Source: Halobacteriales archaeon QS_1_68_17 (GTDB lineage: Archaea; Halobacteriota; Halobacteria; Halobacteriales; Haloarculaceae). Taken from it: DNA of 44,984 nucleotides. The notes beneath the pieces were generated by a model. That model ran no database searches. It was not told the origin of the DNA and saw nothing but the letters and a program-made list of their open reading frames with translations. The stretch spans positions 1 through 44,984 of the forward strand of contig PXRG01000011.1 of NCBI GenBank assembly GCA_003021105.1, read 5' to 3'. Both the position numbers and the translations under genes were made by a program. Shown here piece by piece: positions 1-7,446 of this stretch (position 1 is the stretch's first letter; each line of letters starts with the position of its first letter).

Positions 1-161
1 CGATGGCCCGGCCCGTGCGCCTCGAGTGGGACAATCACGAGTGGCGGCCCACCACAATCGCCCCGCCTGTTCGGCGGGCAAATCCCAAAGAGGATCGCAT
101 AGACCGGAGTACCCGCTGCGAGGGGGGGAAAGTTGCCTCTGGGGCTTCAGCATCAGGCTGA
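1..161 (+). CDS. tnpB: TnpB (IS200/IS605-type) C-terminal end, partial
   Basis: An open frame enters from the left edge and stops at TGA 159-161, leaving 52 visible residues. They include RPVRLEWDNHEWRPTT and a basic, low-complexity tail (NPKEDRIDRSTRCEGG), which resembles the divergent C-termini of haloarchaeal TnpB proteins. TnpB is an RNA-guided DNA nuclease carried by IS605/IS1341-type elements. No catalytic residue lies in the visible part, so the call rests mainly on the hairpins just downstream (141-199), which match the usual right end of such elements. The start and catalytic core are outside the window. Confidence 0.55.
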   Translation, partial: MARPVRLEWDNHEWRPTTIAPPVRRANPKEDRIDRSTRCEGGKVASGASASG

Positions 162-209
162 AATCCCCACCGGAGGAATCCCACGGCTTCAGCCGTGGGA
201 GGAGGTCAA
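141..209 (+). mobile_element. Right end / guide-RNA region of an IS200/IS605-type element
   Basis: Two stem-loops lie at and after the TnpB stop. The first pairs TTCAGC with GCTGAA and GGGG with CCCC (141-168). The second is a perfect 8-bp stem with a 4-nt loop, CCCACGGCTTCAGCCGTGGG (180-199), followed by AGGAGGTCAA. In haloarchaea this hairpin plus AGGAGGTCAA layout is characteristic of the 3' end of TnpB elements, where the nuclease's guide (omega) RNA ends. The exact element boundary is inferred, probably near 209. Confidence 0.65.
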
Positions 210-344
210 CTGCCGGGTGTTTCCTGTACCCGGCCACTGTAACCAGGGACCGCCGGCCGCCCCGCGCCCCGCGGTCGATCCGGAACCGGACTCCCAGCGG
301 TGGATCTCCGGACCGATCGTCCCGATGGTATCCAGTAAATAGTA

Positions 345-353
345 ATAAATTTA
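345..353 (+). promoter_or_regulatory. TATA-like box of four-Cys protein gene 1
   Basis: ATAAATTTA at 345-353 begins exactly 37 nt before the ATG at 382. The same nine bases occur at the same distance before the next two paralogous genes. The spacing leaves room for only a very short 5' leader, as is usual in haloarchaea. Confidence 0.6.
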
Positions 354-381
354 TGTCTGATAAATATTCATTTTATCCTGT

Positions 382-546
382 ATGCCGGAGTCAAACGTCC
401 AACACGATCACGCCGACGACCTCGAACTGCGGAAGAACACCCGCATTCCCTGTCGCTTCGATCCCTCGTGTACGCCGCCGCTCCCGGACCCGTGCGAACT
501 GCTTCCCTCCCCCTGCCCGCCCTACCCACCCTATCCGTGGTATTGA
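382..546 (+). CDS. Small four-cysteine PDPC protein 1 (unknown family)
   Basis: This gene encodes 54 residues and is the first of three tandem paralogues. The N-terminal half is hydrophilic and acidic and contains DDLELRKN (12-19). The C-terminal half is rich in Cys, Pro and aromatic residues, with Cys at 24, 30, 38 and 45, the motif LPDPC (34-38), and a Pro/Tyr/Trp tail ending PYPWY. There is no signal peptide or membrane helix. The four cysteines could bind a metal or form disulfides. The split into a conserved polar N-terminus and a Cys-rich C-terminus also resembles peptide precursors, but no modification enzyme is nearby. ATG 382 follows the conserved TATA-like box by 37 nt. I do not recognise the family. 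Confidence 0.72.
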   Translation: MPESNVQHDHADDLELRKNTRIPCRFDPSCTPPLPDPCELLPSPCPPYPPYPWY

Positions 547-700
547 CCGAGCGACCGTCCGGAGAAACAGGAGAGACACGACGTATCACAGCCATGTCGT
601 CGCCGGCGGCCGTCGCGCGGACCACGTGGCGTCCGGGCGCGACTCCCGTCAATCCCGTACGACAGCGACCGATAGTCGAGTTATTAACAGTATCTAGAAG

Positions 701-709
701 ATAAATTTA
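701..709 (+). promoter_or_regulatory. TATA-like box of four-Cys protein gene 2
   Basis: ATAAATTTA at 701-709 begins 37 nt before ATG 738, identical in sequence and spacing to the boxes before the genes at 382 and 1057. Confidence 0.6.
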
Positions 710-737
710 ATAGATATAAGGTTAATGATCATCTTGT

Positions 738-893
738 ATGTCACGTTCGCACACTTCGAACGACGGTCGTACCGAGGACCTCGAACGCCGGTCGAACGAT
801 AGCTGTCACCTCGGCCCGTGGTGGTGCCCTATCCCGGATCCCTGCAAGTACCTTCCGTACTGTCCGTTTCCGCCGATCTACGCCTCCGGGTGA
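738..893 (+). CDS. Small four-cysteine PDPC protein 2 (unknown family)
   Basis: This gene encodes 51 residues and is the second paralogue of the array. The N-terminus contains DGRTEDLERRSN (9-20), nearly identical to the third copy (DDRTADLERRSN). The C-terminal half has Cys at 23, 30, 36 and 42, the run WWCPIPDPC (28-36), and a PYCPFPP tail. It is soluble with no secretion signal. Conservation of four Cys, of P-D-P-C and of the N-terminal motif, while surrounding residues vary, suggests selection on a real protein. The frame ends at TGA 891. Its function is unknown; metal binding or a peptide precursor are possibilities only. Confidence 0.75.
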   Translation: MSRSHTSNDGRTEDLERRSNDSCHLGPWWCPIPDPCKYLPYCPFPPIYASG

Positions 894-1019
894 AGGTCGC
901 ACGGGCGGCCGGGCTGTCCCGGCAGAACGCGATCCGGCGGGGGGAGTTTCGCTTTTTTCGAGTACGGGACCGGCATCCGCGCCGGTTCCGTCGTACGTTA
1001 GTAATCATTTCTCTGTTGC

Positions 1020-1028
1020 ATAAATTTA
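1020..1028 (+). promoter_or_regulatory. TATA-like box of four-Cys protein gene 3
   Basis: ATAAATTTA at 1020-1028 begins 37 nt before ATG 1057, the third instance of the same box and spacing in this array. Confidence 0.6.
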
Positions 1029-1056
1029 TTACTAACAAATACAATACGGACACTGT

Positions 1057-1206
1057 ATGCTCGATCAAAACGCGGCGAACGACGATCGGACAGCGGACCT
1101 CGAACGCAGATCGAACGGGTGTGTCATCGGTCCCGGCTATGGGTGGTGGTGGTGTCCGCCCGATCCCTGTACTATCGGGCTGTTCCCCTGTCTCGACGGG
1201 AACTGA
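1057..1206 (+). CDS. Small four-cysteine PDPC protein 3 (unknown family)
   Basis: This gene encodes 49 residues and is the third paralogue. DDRTADLERRSN (9-20) matches copy 2 at ten of twelve positions. It is followed by a Gly/Trp stretch (GPGYGWWWC, 25-33) and then PPDPC (34-38). Cys lie at 22, 33, 38 and 45, again exactly four. Spacing between the first and second Cys varies among the copies (5, 6 and 10 residues), while the central P-D-P-C is constant. No biosynthetic or transport partner is adjacent; the next gene is GAPDH on the other strand. Confidence 0.75.
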   Translation: MLDQNAANDDRTADLERRSNGCVIGPGYGWWWCPPDPCTIGLFPCLDGN

Positions 1207-1343
1207 CGGGCCGACCTCCAGTCGGTTCACTCGATGTCTGGTGACCGGTCGTATGTTTCGGCCCAGGAATCGGATCCCGGAGCAACCACGGGCCGGGCGA
1301 CCCGGAATCGATTTCCCGGTCGCGCGCCCGACACTCGTCCCAG

Positions 1344-2357
1344 TTAGAAGCCCATCCCGAGGGCCTCGTCGGTCGTCTCCCTGCTCTCGGCGGCGTCCAT
1401 CTCGCCGAGGACGGCCCGGACGGCGTCGACGTTCTCCGGGACCACGTCGGCCTCCTGGTGGATCGCCTGGAAGAGATAGAGGTCGTCGCCCTCGACGGTG
1501 ATCGACTCGCCCCAGACGGCGTTCTCCCAGAGGTCGCCCCGGGGGCGACCGGCGTCGAGCGCGAACTCCTTGAGTTTCCCGGAGCCGTCGATGTCCATGT
1601 ACTCCGGGAGGACGAAGATCCGCGATTCCGATTCGAGCAGTTCGCGGACGCCCTCGGCCGTCGCGTCGCTTTCGAGGGTGACGTTGACGCTGTGGGTGTG
1701 GGTCAGCGTGGCCGGCACCTTCATCCCGAGCGTGTCGATGTCGAGGTCGGGGAAGATGGTGTTCACGTCCGGGCCGTGGTGGGAGGGGATCGTCACCGGG
1801 TCCGGGAGCGTGTCGTTGATCGGACCGCGCCCCGACTGGGCGGGGTCGCCGCCCCGCCGGACCAGCGTCGCGCGGATCTTCTCGATGCCGTAGGTCTCCG
1901 AGAGCGGGGCGACCAGCCGCGACAGCCCCGTGGTGTTACAGGAGACGACCCGGACGTGGTCGGCCCCGGCGGCGTCGGCGTAGTTGGCGCGGGCGTTGAA
2001 ACTCGCCTCCACGAGGTCGGCGTCCTCGCCGCCCTGGTAGAGCGCCGGCGTGTCGTGGGCCTCGTAGAGGGGCTTGTTCTCCGCGCCCACGCCCGAGGGC
2101 GTCGCGTCCACGACGACGTCGCTGTCGGCGACCAGTTCGTCGACGGTCCCCGCGAGGTCGATCCCCGCCTCGTCGAACCGGTCGATCCGCTCCTCGATGG
2201 CCGCGTACAGCGGGTATCCCTCCTCGACGGCACGATGGGCCTCGAAGTTCGGCCGCGTCTTGGCCACGCCCGCGACCGCCATGTCCGGCTGTGCCCGGAC
2301 GGCGTCGGCGACGCGTTTTCCGATCGTCCCGTACCCGTTGATGCCGACCTGGATCAT
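1344..2357 (-). CDS. gap: Archaeal-type glyceraldehyde-3-phosphate dehydrogenase
   Basis: The protein has 337 residues, full length for the archaeal phosphorylating GAPDH. It interconverts glyceraldehyde 3-phosphate and 1,3-bisphosphoglycerate using NAD(P) in the cytoplasm. The Rossmann motif [11 protein letters not shown] lies at residues 5-15, the catalytic Cys140 in VVSCNTTGL, and a likely catalytic His near 220 (LTHTHSV). The start MIQVGING at 2357 was chosen because family members begin right before the Rossmann motif; 27 upstream codons are in frame but lack homology. In haloarchaea this type is often the gluconeogenic isozyme. It would take up the triose made by the Entner-Doudoroff genes at 18441-25369. 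It converges on the small-protein array. Confidence 0.95.
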   Translation of the reverse strand: MIQVGINGYGTIGKRVADAVRAQPDMAVAGVAKTRPNFEAHRAVEEGYPLYAAIEERIDRFDEAGIDLAGTVDELVADSDVVVDATPSGVGAENKPLYEAHDTPALYQGGEDADLVEASFNARANYADAAGADHVRVVSCNTTGLSRLVAPLSETYGIEKIRATLVRRGGDPAQSGRGPINDTLPDPVTIPSHHGPDVNTIFPDLDIDTLGMKVPATLTHTHSVNVTLESDATAEGVRELLESESRIFVLPEYMDIDGSGKLKEFALDAGRPRGDLWENAVWGESITVEGDDLYLFQAIHQEADVVPENVDAVRAVLGEMDAAESRETTDEALGMGF

Positions 2358-2469
2358 ACACGTCGGTCCCGCCGGGACGCGGTTAACCGTTTCGAGGTAC
2401 AGCGTCGCCCCCCGGGAAGGGCAACCACCGCGGCGCAAGGTCTAATCCCCGCCCGGCCCCAGTCCCGCC

Positions 2470-3429
2470 ATGGACGAGACGCTCAGGGAACCCGCCGAGA
2501 CGGCGGTCAGGCAGTGCATGGACCTCGGGGCCGACGAGTCGTATGCCGTGATCACCGACGACGAGCGCTGGCCGATCGGGATGGCCCTCTACGAGGTGGC
2601 CGGCGAGGTGACAGACGACGCCGTGATCGTCCGGTACCCCCCGGGCGACCAGCACGGCGCGGAGCCGCCCGACCCGGTGGCGGCGGCGATGGCCGGCGCG
2701 GACGTGGTGCTCGCGCCGACGACCAAGAGCCTGAGCCACACGGCCGCCCGGACCGACGCCAACGAGGCCGGCGCGCGCGTGGCCACGCTCCCGGGGATCA
2801 CCGAGGAGGTGTTCGTCACCGGCCTCGACGCCGACTACGAGCGGATCGCCGCCGAGTGCGAGGCGATGCTCGACCGGGTGGCGGACGCCGCCGAGATCCG
2901 GGTCACCTCGCCCCAGGGCACCGACGTCACGTTCCGGCCCGGCGACCGCGAGTGGCGCTCGGATACGGGGATGGTCCACCGCCCCGGCGAGATGTCGAAC
3001 CTGCCGGCGGGCGAGGTGTTCGTCAGCCCGGAGACCGCCGACGGCACCTACGTCGTCGACGGCACCATGATGCCCCGCGGTCTGCTCGACGAGGGCGACA
3101 CCCTCCGGTTCGAGGTGGCTGACGGCTACGTCACGGAGATCGGCGACGACGCCGTCCGCGAGCAGGTCGAGGCGGCTGCCGACGAGGTCGGTGACGCCGC
3201 GTACAACCTCGCGGAACTGGGGATCGGCACCAACGTCGCCGTGACCGAACTCGTCGGGTCGGTCCTGCTAGACGAGAAGGCCGGCGGCACCGTCCACGCC
3301 GCCATCGGCGACGACCACGGCATCGGCGGGGACGTCCGCGCGCCGCTCCACTTGGACGGTATCCTCCGGGAGCCGACCGTCTATGCCGACGGCGAACGGG
3401 TGGAACTGCCGTCGGGGGTCGGGGCCTGA
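2470..3429 (+). CDS. Aminopeptidase, M29/aminopeptidase T-like
   Basis: The protein has 319 residues. The C-terminal part carries the conserved pattern of the leucyl aminopeptidase (aminopeptidase T) group: NLAELGIGTN, then LLDEKAGGTVHAAIGDD, then HLDGIL, with His, Glu and Asp residues expected to bind two metal ions. The N-terminal part is the shorter alpha/beta domain usual in archaeal members. It is a predicted cytoplasmic metallopeptidase that trims N-terminal residues from peptides. It is divergently transcribed from GAPDH with about 110 bp between the starts. Substrate specificity cannot be read from the sequence. Confidence 0.85.
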   Translation: MDETLREPAETAVRQCMDLGADESYAVITDDERWPIGMALYEVAGEVTDDAVIVRYPPGDQHGAEPPDPVAAAMAGADVVLAPTTKSLSHTAARTDANEAGARVATLPGITEEVFVTGLDADYERIAAECEAMLDRVADAAEIRVTSPQGTDVTFRPGDREWRSDTGMVHRPGEMSNLPAGEVFVSPETADGTYVVDGTMMPRGLLDEGDTLRFEVADGYVTEIGDDAVREQVEAAADEVGDAAYNLAELGIGTNVAVTELVGSVLLDEKAGGTVHAAIGDDHGIGGDVRAPLHLDGILREPTVYADGERVELPSGVGA

Positions 3430-3520
3430 CCCCCCCGAGACGCCCGGAGTCCCGGAGAGCGCCCTCGCGCCGGTCGGGCCGGTCAGCGTGTTTTTACGTC
3501 CGCACCGAGTACGGCCCGGC

Positions 3521-4168
3521 ATGACCGACGCTACGGAGCGGATCGCGCTCCCGTGTCCGGCCTGTTCGCCGGACCTGGAGACGGTCCACGAGGTACTCAA
3601 GCCCGGCGGACAGGCCACCGTCCGCTGTACGGACTGCGAGCACGTCCACAAGGAGACGATCCCCGGAGAGCGGACCGTCCAGCAGGAGGTCGTGGTCTCC
3701 CAGGACGGGGAGTCGTTCGCCGCGACGGTCGACGCGCCGGCCGACGAGACCGTCGCGGTCGGCGAGGAGTTCCTCGTCGAGACGCCCGAAGCAATCGTCA
3801 CCGCCCGGATCACGAGCCTCGAACTCCCCGAGGGACGGGCCGACAGCGCGCCCGTCGCGGACGTCGAGACGATCTGGACCCGCGCGGTCGGGAACGTCAG
3901 CGTCAACGTCACCGCCCATCCGACCGACGGCCGGCACGACGAGACCCGGAGCTTCACGCTCCAGGTGCCCGGCGACGAGGAGTTCACCGTCGGCGAGACG
4001 TCGACCGTCGGCGACGAGGAGTTCACCGTCGAGGGTATCTACGTCCGGGACGACGCCACGGGCTACGAGTTCGACAAGCTCGACCACGCGGGCGACACCG
4101 TCCTGGCGAAGGACGTAAAACGGCTCTACGTCCGCGACGAGACGGGCGACGCCTGGTCGGCCTGGTAG
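3521..4168 (+). CDS. HVO_0476-family zinc finger protein
   Basis: The protein has 215 residues. The N-terminus carries two CxxC knuckles (CPACSPD near 12-18 and CTDCEH near 36-41), likely a zinc ribbon. The rest is an acidic beta-rich region with repeated GDEEFTVGE/GDEEFTVEG segments. This matches the haloarchaeal HVO_0476 zinc-finger family, whose function is unknown. ATG 3521 was chosen because it directly precedes the first zinc knuckle; 46 upstream in-frame codons overlap the intergenic region. The stop is 2 nt before pcm, so the two are probably one transcript. Confidence 0.85.
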   Translation: MTDATERIALPCPACSPDLETVHEVLKPGGQATVRCTDCEHVHKETIPGERTVQQEVVVSQDGESFAATVDAPADETVAVGEEFLVETPEAIVTARITSLELPEGRADSAPVADVETIWTRAVGNVSVNVTAHPTDGRHDETRSFTLQVPGDEEFTVGETSTVGDEEFTVEGIYVRDDATGYEFDKLDHAGDTVLAKDVKRLYVRDETGDAWSAW

Positions 4169-4170
4169 GC

Positions 4171-4797
4171 ATGCACCCCGAACAGGAACGCGAGGCACTG
4201 GTCGACCGCCTGGCACGCCGCGGCCGGATCGAGGACGAGGCGACCCTGGCGGCGCTCCGGTCGGTCCCGCGCCACGAGTTCGTCCCGGAAGGGCGGCGCG
4301 AGGGGGCCTACGACGACCGGCCGCTCCCCATCGGCGAGGGCCAGACGATCAGCGCCCCCCACATGGTCGGCATCATGACGGACCTGCTCGACCTCCGTCC
4401 GGGCGACGAGGTACTGGAGGTCGGCACCGGCTGTGGCTACCACGCCGCGGTCACCGCCGAGGTCGTCGGCCCCGGGGGCGTCTACAGCGTCGAGTACCAC
4501 GAGTCGCTGGCCGAGCGCGCCCGCCGACGGCTGGAACGGCTGGGCTACGGCGGGATATCGGTCCGGGCCGGCGACGGCCGCGAGGGCTGGCCCGAGCACG
4601 CTCCCTACGACCGGGCGTATCTCACGTGCGCCGCGACGGATTTCCCCCGGGCGGTCGTCGAGCAGGTCCGGCCGGGCGGATACCTGCTCGCCCCACTCGG
4701 GACGCGCCGGCAGACGCTCGTCCGGGCACGCCGCCGCGCCGACGGGACCCTCGACCGCGAGGAACACGGCGGCGTCCGGTTCGTCACGATGCAGTGA
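4171..4797 (+). CDS. pcm: Protein-L-isoaspartate O-methyltransferase
   Basis: The protein has 208 residues and is a class I SAM-dependent methyltransferase that methylates L-isoaspartyl residues for repair of aged proteins. The SAM motif is VLEVGTGCGYHAAV. It is preceded by the Pcm signature with IGEGQTISAPHMV, and the acidic post-motif VYSVEYHE follows. The start codon comes 2 nt after the HVO_0476-type gene, indicating co-transcription. It converges with L10e across a 120-bp gap that contains short GACCGAAAACG repeats. Confidence 0.95.
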   Translation: MHPEQEREALVDRLARRGRIEDEATLAALRSVPRHEFVPEGRREGAYDDRPLPIGEGQTISAPHMVGIMTDLLDLRPGDEVLEVGTGCGYHAAVTAEVVGPGGVYSVEYHESLAERARRRLERLGYGGISVRAGDGREGWPEHAPYDRAYLTCAATDFPRAVVEQVRPGGYLLAPLGTRRQTLVRARRRADGTLDREEHGGVRFVTMQ

Positions 4798-4917
4798 CGA
4801 CGGCCTGAAATCCGAGACGAGACCGAAAACGGAGACGCGGGCGGAAGTGGGACCGAAAACGAGAACGGAACGTCGGCGGGCACGGACCGGGCGTTCGACG
4901 GTCGGGCGTTCGACCGA

Positions 4918-5448
4918 TCAGGCGATCAGCAGTTTCTCGCCGCGTTCGACCTCGATCCGGCAGGGTGGCGAGATCTTGTTGTACGCCCGGCGGAGGGCGT
5001 CCTTGGCGACGTCGGCGTCCTCGACGTCGCACCAGACGGTGAACACGCGGTCGCCCGCCGGGATGCGGGCGGCGGTGCCGACGACCTTCCCGAACGCCTG
5101 GCGCATGCCGTCCGAGACGCGGTCCGCGCCCGCGCCCGTGGCCTGCTTGTTCTCCCGGATGACGTGGTGGGGGAACTTCCGGAGGATCATCTTGTAGTTC
5201 TCCTCGCCGAGTTCCTTGAGCAGGTGGCGGTTGGCCGACAGCCGCGAGGCCTCCAGCGACCCGTGGCGGATCTGGACCTCCTCGTCGACGAGCAGGCTGA
5301 TCCGGACGGGGTAGTCCTCGGGGTCGGCGTCCCGGTCGCCCATCTTGTGCTGTGCGATCTTCGAGCCCGGGATGCCGGTGATGTACTCGCGTCGGGTGTA
5401 CGCCGGCTTGCTGATCTCCCGGTACATCGAGGCTGGTTTGTCCGACAT
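4918..5448 (-). CDS. rpl10e: 50S ribosomal protein L10e (L16 family)
   Basis: The protein has 176 residues, typical of archaeal L10e. The opening [20 protein letters not shown] and the segment [12 protein letters not shown] are family hallmarks. The central [19 protein letters not shown] and C-terminal [13 protein letters not shown] regions are also conserved. It sits in the large subunit near the A-site tRNA binding region. The start at 5448 matches other haloarchaeal L10e proteins (MSDKPASM); 27 upstream in-frame codons are not part of the family. Confidence 0.97.
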   Translation of the reverse strand: MSDKPASMYREISKPAYTRREYITGIPGSKIAQHKMGDRDADPEDYPVRISLLVDEEVQIRHGSLEASRLSANRHLLKELGEENYKMILRKFPHHVIRENKQATGAGADRVSDGMRQAFGKVVGTAARIPAGDRVFTVWCDVEDADVAKDALRRAYNKISPPCRIEVERGEKLLIA

Positions 5449-5615
5449 GGCTGGTTCTTGGCCGAACTGAGGCCAACGGCGCGAATAAGTCCTTCGAAAC
5501 CCGCCGTTCCCGTCGCCGCCCGACGCCACGCGGTCGAGCGGGCGGACGGGCGGCCGCCGGCAGGTTACACTCGTCTCACTGCCGGACTTTTCACGGCCGC
5601 GTCCTTACAGGGGGT

Positions 5616-6614
5616 ATGAACAAGCTCATCGACGGCGAGTGGCACACCGACGTCCAGGGATCGACCGGCGAGGACGGCGAGTTCCAGCGCGAGGAGACGA
5701 CCTTCCGGGACTGGATCCGCGACGACCCCGACGCGCGGTTCCAGCCGGAGGCCGGGCGGTACCACCTCTACGTCTCCTACGCCTGCCCGTGGGCCCACCG
5801 GACGCTGCTCGCGCGCTCGCTGAAGGGACTGGACGACGCGATTACCGTCGACGTCGTCGATCCCTCCCGCGCCGAGGACGGCTGGCAGTTCACCCCCGAG
5901 AAACCGGGCTGTACGCCCGATACGGTCAACGGCGACAACTACCTGCGGGAGGTCTACGTGAAAGCCGATCCGGACGCGACCTGTCGCGTGACGGTGCCGG
6001 TGCTGTGGGACAAACGGGAGGGAACGATCGTCAACAACGAGTCCCAGGAAATCCTCCGGATGCTGGACGTGGCGATGGACGGGGTGGCGACCCGCGACGT
6101 CGACCTCTATCCCGAGGGCTACCGCGACGAGGTCGACCGGATCATCGACGACATCTACGAGCCGATCAACAACGGCGTCTACCGGGCGGGCTTCGCCGGG
6201 TCCCAGGAGGCGTACGACCGCGCGGTGACCGACCTGTTCGACGCGCTCGACCACTGGGACGCGGCCCTCGCGGACCGGCGCTACCTCGCCGGCGACCGCC
6301 TGACCGAGGCCGATGTCTGCATGTTCACGACGCTGATCCGGTTCGACCACGTCTACCACACCCACTTCAAGTGCAACGTGCGGGCCATCCACGAGTACGA
6401 CAACCTCTGGCCGTACCTGCGGGACCTCTACCAGACGCCCGGGGTCGCGGAGACGGTCGACATGGACCACATCAAGGAGCACTACTACACGACCCACCCC
6501 GGCGTGAACCCCACGCGGATCATCGCGCGGGGGCCGGACCTGGACTTCGAGGCCCCTCACGACCGGGAGGAACTGCCGGGCGACCCGCCGGCCGACCTGC
6601 TCGCGCTGGCTTAG
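5616..6614 (+). CDS. Glutathionyl-hydroquinone-reductase-like GST family protein
   Basis: The protein has 332 residues. The N-terminal thioredoxin-fold domain carries YACPWAHR with Cys57 as the likely catalytic residue, a signature of the Xi-class GST / glutathionyl-hydroquinone reductase (YqjG/ECM4) group. The sequence IVNNESQEILRML supplies the usual thiol-substrate site, and a C-terminal all-helical domain contains YLAGDRLTEADVCMF. Haloarchaea generally use gamma-glutamylcysteine rather than glutathione, so the natural thiol here is uncertain. The start codon follows a short TTTTCACG-type AT-poor promoter region. It probably reduces thiolated quinones or related adducts. Confidence 0.88.
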   Translation: MNKLIDGEWHTDVQGSTGEDGEFQREETTFRDWIRDDPDARFQPEAGRYHLYVSYACPWAHRTLLARSLKGLDDAITVDVVDPSRAEDGWQFTPEKPGCTPDTVNGDNYLREVYVKADPDATCRVTVPVLWDKREGTIVNNESQEILRMLDVAMDGVATRDVDLYPEGYRDEVDRIIDDIYEPINNGVYRAGFAGSQEAYDRAVTDLFDALDHWDAALADRRYLAGDRLTEADVCMFTTLIRFDHVYHTHFKCNVRAIHEYDNLWPYLRDLYQTPGVAETVDMDHIKEHYYTTHPGVNPTRIIARGPDLDFEAPHDREELPGDPPADLLALA

Positions 6615-6676
6615 GACTCCCGCGCTGGTCCCGCGGTCCGGAAAGGATTATACGGTCCCGGGTCTACCCCCGACCA

Positions 6677-7270
6677 GTGTCGTTGCGCTTCGCGTACCCC
6701 TGTCCCGGCTGTTACGCGACCAACAACCTCCACGACGGGGACTGCCGGTTCGGCGGGCGGCCCTGGACGGACGTCGAGAAGGCCTACGTCGACGTCGTCG
6801 CGCCGCTGTCGGTCGAGCCGCACACGGAGGCGGAACTCCGCGAGGCCTGTCACGACGGCTGGGACCCGCTCAACGCCGCCGCCCTGGAGCAACTCCGCCG
6901 GGAGAAACGCCTCCGGGAGACCGACGAGGGGGCACTCGAACTCCGGACGCCCGCCGAGTACAAAGACGAGGTGGCCGAACCCTCCAGCGAACCGCTCCGG
7001 ACGATCTACGAGCGCGGGAGCGTCCCCGGCAGCCACGACAACGCCATCTTCGCGCTGATCGCCTACTACGAGATGGTCGGCCTCTCGTGGCCGGAGACGA
7101 AGGCGAAGGTCATCGAGTGGCTCCACGAGAGCGGCACGTGGGCCCGCGGGGGGTTCGAGGAGGACTCCCCGGAGGAACTGCTCGAGGCGAAACGCCACGT
7201 CTACGAGCAGGGGTACGGCTGGAAGGAGAAAGCCGAGGCCGCGAAGCGAGTCATCCAGCGTCGCGCGTGA
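6677..7270 (+). CDS. Hypothetical protein with N-terminal Cys cluster
   Basis: The frame starts at GTG 6677 and encodes 197 residues. The first 30 residues carry YPCPGCYATNNLHDGDCRF, a possible zinc knuckle with three cysteines. Residues 35-85 look like a winged-helix region (TEAELREACHDGW...ALEQLRREKRLRE). The C-terminal part is helical and acidic (GLSWPETKAKVIEWLHESG). This domain order suggests a DNA- or RNA-binding protein, but I do not recognise a named family with confidence. GTG was chosen because it lies just before the Cys cluster and about 60 nt downstream of the previous stop, whereas the longer in-frame extension overlaps the upstream gene. Confidence 0.75.
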   Translation: MSLRFAYPCPGCYATNNLHDGDCRFGGRPWTDVEKAYVDVVAPLSVEPHTEAELREACHDGWDPLNAAALEQLRREKRLRETDEGALELRTPAEYKDEVAEPSSEPLRTIYERGSVPGSHDNAIFALIAYYEMVGLSWPETKAKVIEWLHESGTWARGGFEEDSPEELLEAKRHVYEQGYGWKEKAEAAKRVIQRRA

Positions 7271-7325
7271 CCGCCGGGACCCCGCCGGATTGTCCGCGCC
7301 AAACACCTTTTTGCCGGGGTGTCTC

Positions 7326-7436
7326 ATAGTAATTGTTGCGACTCCGTACCGCCGAGAAGTCACAATTCGTGGGGTTCAGCCCGCGAACCAACCGTTCACG
7401 TGACGTGGTCACGAAAATAATCGCAACAATCACTAT
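7326..7436. mobile_element. 111-bp MITE-like element with 16-bp terminal inverted repeats
   Basis: The left end ATAGTAATTGTTGCGA (7326-7341) and right end TCGCAACAATCACTAT (7421-7436) are inverted repeats with one mismatch in 16. The total length and terminal pattern match the elements at 9079-9188 and 44607-44716. The interior is non-coding and holds a small palindrome, GTGACGTGGTCAC. It ends 10 bp before the ATG of the aldo/keto reductase, so that gene's promoter lies inside or beyond the element. No clear target-site duplication is visible. Confidence 0.55.
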
Positions 7437-7446
7437 CAGTGGTCCC

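Noticed and set aside
5639-6676. Extension of the gene at 6677 upstream to 5639
   Set aside because: The extension is an alternate frame of the glutathionyl-hydroquinone-reductase-like gene and is Arg/Pro/Gly-rich; GTG 6677 precedes the first protein-like segment.
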